Shown: positions 63,315 through 64,000 of the stretch, piece after piece | Position numbering within the stretch: position 1 is the stretch's first letter | Layout: the number at the start of each line of letters is the position of its first letter | Assembly (NCBI GenBank): GCA_030052745.1 | Contig: JANBVO010000005.1 | Location: 1,116,001 to 1,180,000, forward strand | Direction: 5' to 3' | Length of the DNA stretch: 64,000 nt | Source of the DNA: Pleurostoma richardsiae | Lineage: Eukaryota > Ascomycota > Sordariomycetes > Calosphaeriales > Pleurostomataceae | Translations under genes and position numbers: made by a program | Notes under the pieces: generated by a model | Told to the model about the DNA's origin: nothing | The model's database searches: none | What the model saw: only the letters and a program-made list of their open reading frames with translations

Positions 63315-64000
63315 ATGGCATCTAGCCAAAACGAATTTGCTGTCCATCTAGGGACCTGGACCAACTGGTCTCGGGGCACGGTGCTTGGCGCAACTCTGAC
63401 TTTACGACCAAACGATGCGAATCTTGTGATCGCTTTTATGGCTTTCTTCGTCGGTTACATCGGTATACGTTTCGTAAGTCGTTACCGTCTCCGCCATTCT
63501 CCCAGAAGTGTCTTAAGGCAACCTCTCTGATTCTGGGTGAATACCCCCTCGCTGACACTTTCGCTTACTGATGGCAACCGCTGAATGTTAGTGGAGAATT
63601 GCTTGCCTGGCTTTCCATTTCACATATTCCTCGTCCTCTCCGCAGGACGGTTTGTACCACCAGCGACAGGCCTTGCTCCGTAATGCGGCCAGCCCTGAGG
63701 CTGGACTTGTAGTATTGTTGGATATTGCCTGGGCCTGGCGTCGCATTGCGAAGCGGCCGTTACTCCGGCTTGCCTCCGTTCTGGTTTTCACTGTCATCTG
63801 CGTCTGTGGGTTCACACTCGCAAGCGGCTACTCGTCCAGGATCTCGACGGGGATGGGCAACGAGGTCCTGCTCTCTGGGAAAGACTGCGCGATTCCGGAC
63901 TGGGACAAATACGTGACGTTTCCTGCGGAAGCCAGGCTGAACGTCTTCAACCCCCTTGTCACGCAGCAAATTTCCAGCGCGTCGAACTACGCTCAACAGT
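63315..64000 (+). CDS. Fungal multi-pass membrane protein of unknown function (partial, runs off the window)
   Basis: Exon 1 is 63315-63473. A GTAAGT...TGTTAG intron (63474-63591) follows, and exon 2 runs from 63592 open to the window end. The N-terminus has GTWTNWSRGTVLGATLTL, then a membrane helix (LVIAFMAFFVGYIGIRF). WRIACLAFHFTYSS, GLYHQRQALLRNAASPEAGL and a second helix (LASVLVFTVICVCGFTLAS) come next, then GYSSRISTGMGNEVLLSGKDC. This pattern is common in uncharacterised proteins of Pezizomycotina, often 600-800 residues long with a large extracellular domain. Function is unknown and the 3' end is missing. Confidence 0.8.

Noticed and set aside
1-64000. CRISPR arrays, operons, bacterial insertion sequences, rRNA genes
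   Set aside because: None seen; the window is eukaryotic with spliced genes, and no regular spaced repeats or rRNA-like sequence appear.

Overview
The window reads as nuclear DNA of a filamentous ascomycete (Pezizomycotina, most likely Sordariomycetes). The signs are short GT-AG introns of about 50-90 bases with CTAAC/CTGAC-type branch sites, intron-bearing tRNA genes read by pol III, and proteins typical of that group: a CFEM surface protein, a Zn2Cys6 regulator, a fungal NACHT-ankyrin protein, GH3 and GH30 secreted glycosidases and a C-14 sterol reductase. I cannot place it to genus. Exons below were assembled by eye from splice signals, reading phase and the family pattern; no alignment was run.

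Layout. 0.5-16 kb is a housekeeping stretch: App1-type phosphatidate phosphatase (-), intron-containing tRNA-Met (+), DRS1 DEAD-box helicase (-), EB1/Mal3 microtubule end-binding protein (+), Vam7-like PX-SNARE (+) and a proline-rich membrane-anchored coiled-coil protein of unknown role (+). 16.2-20.5 kb holds no convincing gene, and part of it is A/T- and stop-rich. 20.5-29 kb: secreted GH3 beta-glucosidase (+), a small myristoylation-type membrane protein (+), ERG24 sterol C-14 reductase (-) diverging from an MRH-domain sorting receptor (+).

29.4-42.6 kb is the most unusual part. A lipase-like/NACHT/ankyrin protein is cut by one in-frame TAG. It is followed by RNase HI (-) and a pepsin-type aspartic protease (-). 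Next comes a large gene (-) in which a chymotrypsin-like domain reads into a complete PP1-type phosphatase. A conserved-looking membrane protein (+) starts only 222 bases away, head to head with it.

43.5-44 kb carries a tRNA-Phe and a near-identical inverted copy that has lost its 3' part. 44-50 kb: CFEM membrane protein (-), zinc alcohol dehydrogenase (-) and a DUF7704-type membrane protein (-). 50.4-56.9 kb looks like a small nitrogen-utilisation module: Zn2Cys6 regulator (+), M20 amidohydrolase (-) and a DAL5/allantoate-type permease (+). The latter two diverge from a 554-base interval with six HGATAR (AreA/NIT2-type) motifs. 58-62 kb: a drug/polyamine-type MFS transporter (+) with an apparent 12-base microexon, and a secreted GH30 endo-beta-1,6-galactanase (+). 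The right edge cuts a fungal multi-pass membrane protein (+).
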